Below are positions 63,785 through 64,000 of a stretch of 64,000 bases of DNA, one piece after another; the stretch's first letter is position 1; every line of letters begins with the position of its first letter. The notes beneath the pieces are model-generated. The model saw nothing but the letters and a program-made list of their open reading frames with translations, was not told where the DNA came from and did no database searches. This DNA comes from Lucinisca nassula (Eukaryota; Mollusca; Bivalvia; Lucinida; Lucinidae), in assembly GCA_963580285.1 (NCBI GenBank), contig CAUZLF010000219.1, positions 62,001 to 126,000 of the forward strand, read 5' to 3'. The translations under genes and the position numbers were made by a program.

Positions 63785-64000
63785 TTTGTGGAGCGCAGTG
63801 GTGCAGTGGTAAAGTATCGGCCTCGGGATCGAACCCCACGAGCGGCAAGTGTTGTTTCCTTGAGCAAGAGACTTTATCCACATTGCTTGGTACTGGCTCT
63901 ATCCAGGAAAAGAGGGCCACATGGAAGATTAGTACAAGTTCACTAAATGTGTTACCCTCTATAAATAAGGTCGATTATTATTATTATTATTATTCTACGA
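63785..64000 (+). mobile_element. tRNA-derived SINE with ATT-repeat tail
   Basis: GGTGCAGTGGTAAAGTATC resembles an A box and GGGATCGAACCCC a B box. CCTTGAGCAAGAGACTTTA follows, the same central motif as in the type K SINE. It ends in an ATT run at about 63975-63993. Confidence 0.75.

Overview
The window is metazoan nuclear DNA: AT-rich, intron-dominated and very densely packed with small interspersed repeats. The repeat types (tRNA-derived SINEs, long hairpin MITEs, tandem-repeat elements ending in GGACGG runs) and the protein similarity point to a bivalve mollusc, probably a heterodont clam or mussel. That assignment rests on recognition of repeat style, not on a search.

One host gene is present. 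The minus strand carries RPN2 (ribophorin II, a subunit of the oligosaccharyltransferase complex). Sixteen coding exons with GT-AG borders and consistent phases lie between 54506 and 6596. They encode about residues 4 to 583 of a protein that in human is 631 residues. A possible ten-base first coding exon lies at 56900-56909. The last ~48 residues, carrying the end of the membrane region, were not found and should lie beyond position 1. Introns make up more than 95% of the gene.

Layout: 1-6595 intron 17 and beyond; 6596-14716 exons 17 to 14, with a 2.5 kb nest of elements, a hammerhead-ribozyme element, a 0.88 kb palindrome and a 0.94 kb foldback element; 14717-20794 intron 13, with paralogous repeat blocks and minisatellites; 20795-32489 exons 13 to 8; 32490-41196 the 8.7 kb intron 7; 41197-54506 exons 7 to 2, with a second foldback element, a broken mariner and a second hammerhead-ribozyme element; 54507-64000 the 5' side, with only repeats, several local duplications and one LINE reverse-transcriptase remnant.

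The most notable content is in the repeats. (1) Five plus-strand hammerhead ribozyme motifs, three with an intact catalytic core; two of the intact ones sit in ~0.44 kb elements slightly longer than one unit, whose left end lies close to the predicted self-cleavage site, as expected of retrozyme-like sequences copied from circular or multimeric RNA. (2) A ~65 bp hairpin occurs at least 20 times inside MITEs with unrelated ends (TTAA-flanked, 8 bp duplication and others), with paired changes in both arms; a second unrelated hairpin behaves the same way. (3) Several filled and empty site pairs within the window define exact insertion boundaries. (4) The start of RPN2 exon 13 and its splice acceptor are duplicated twice within intron 12.
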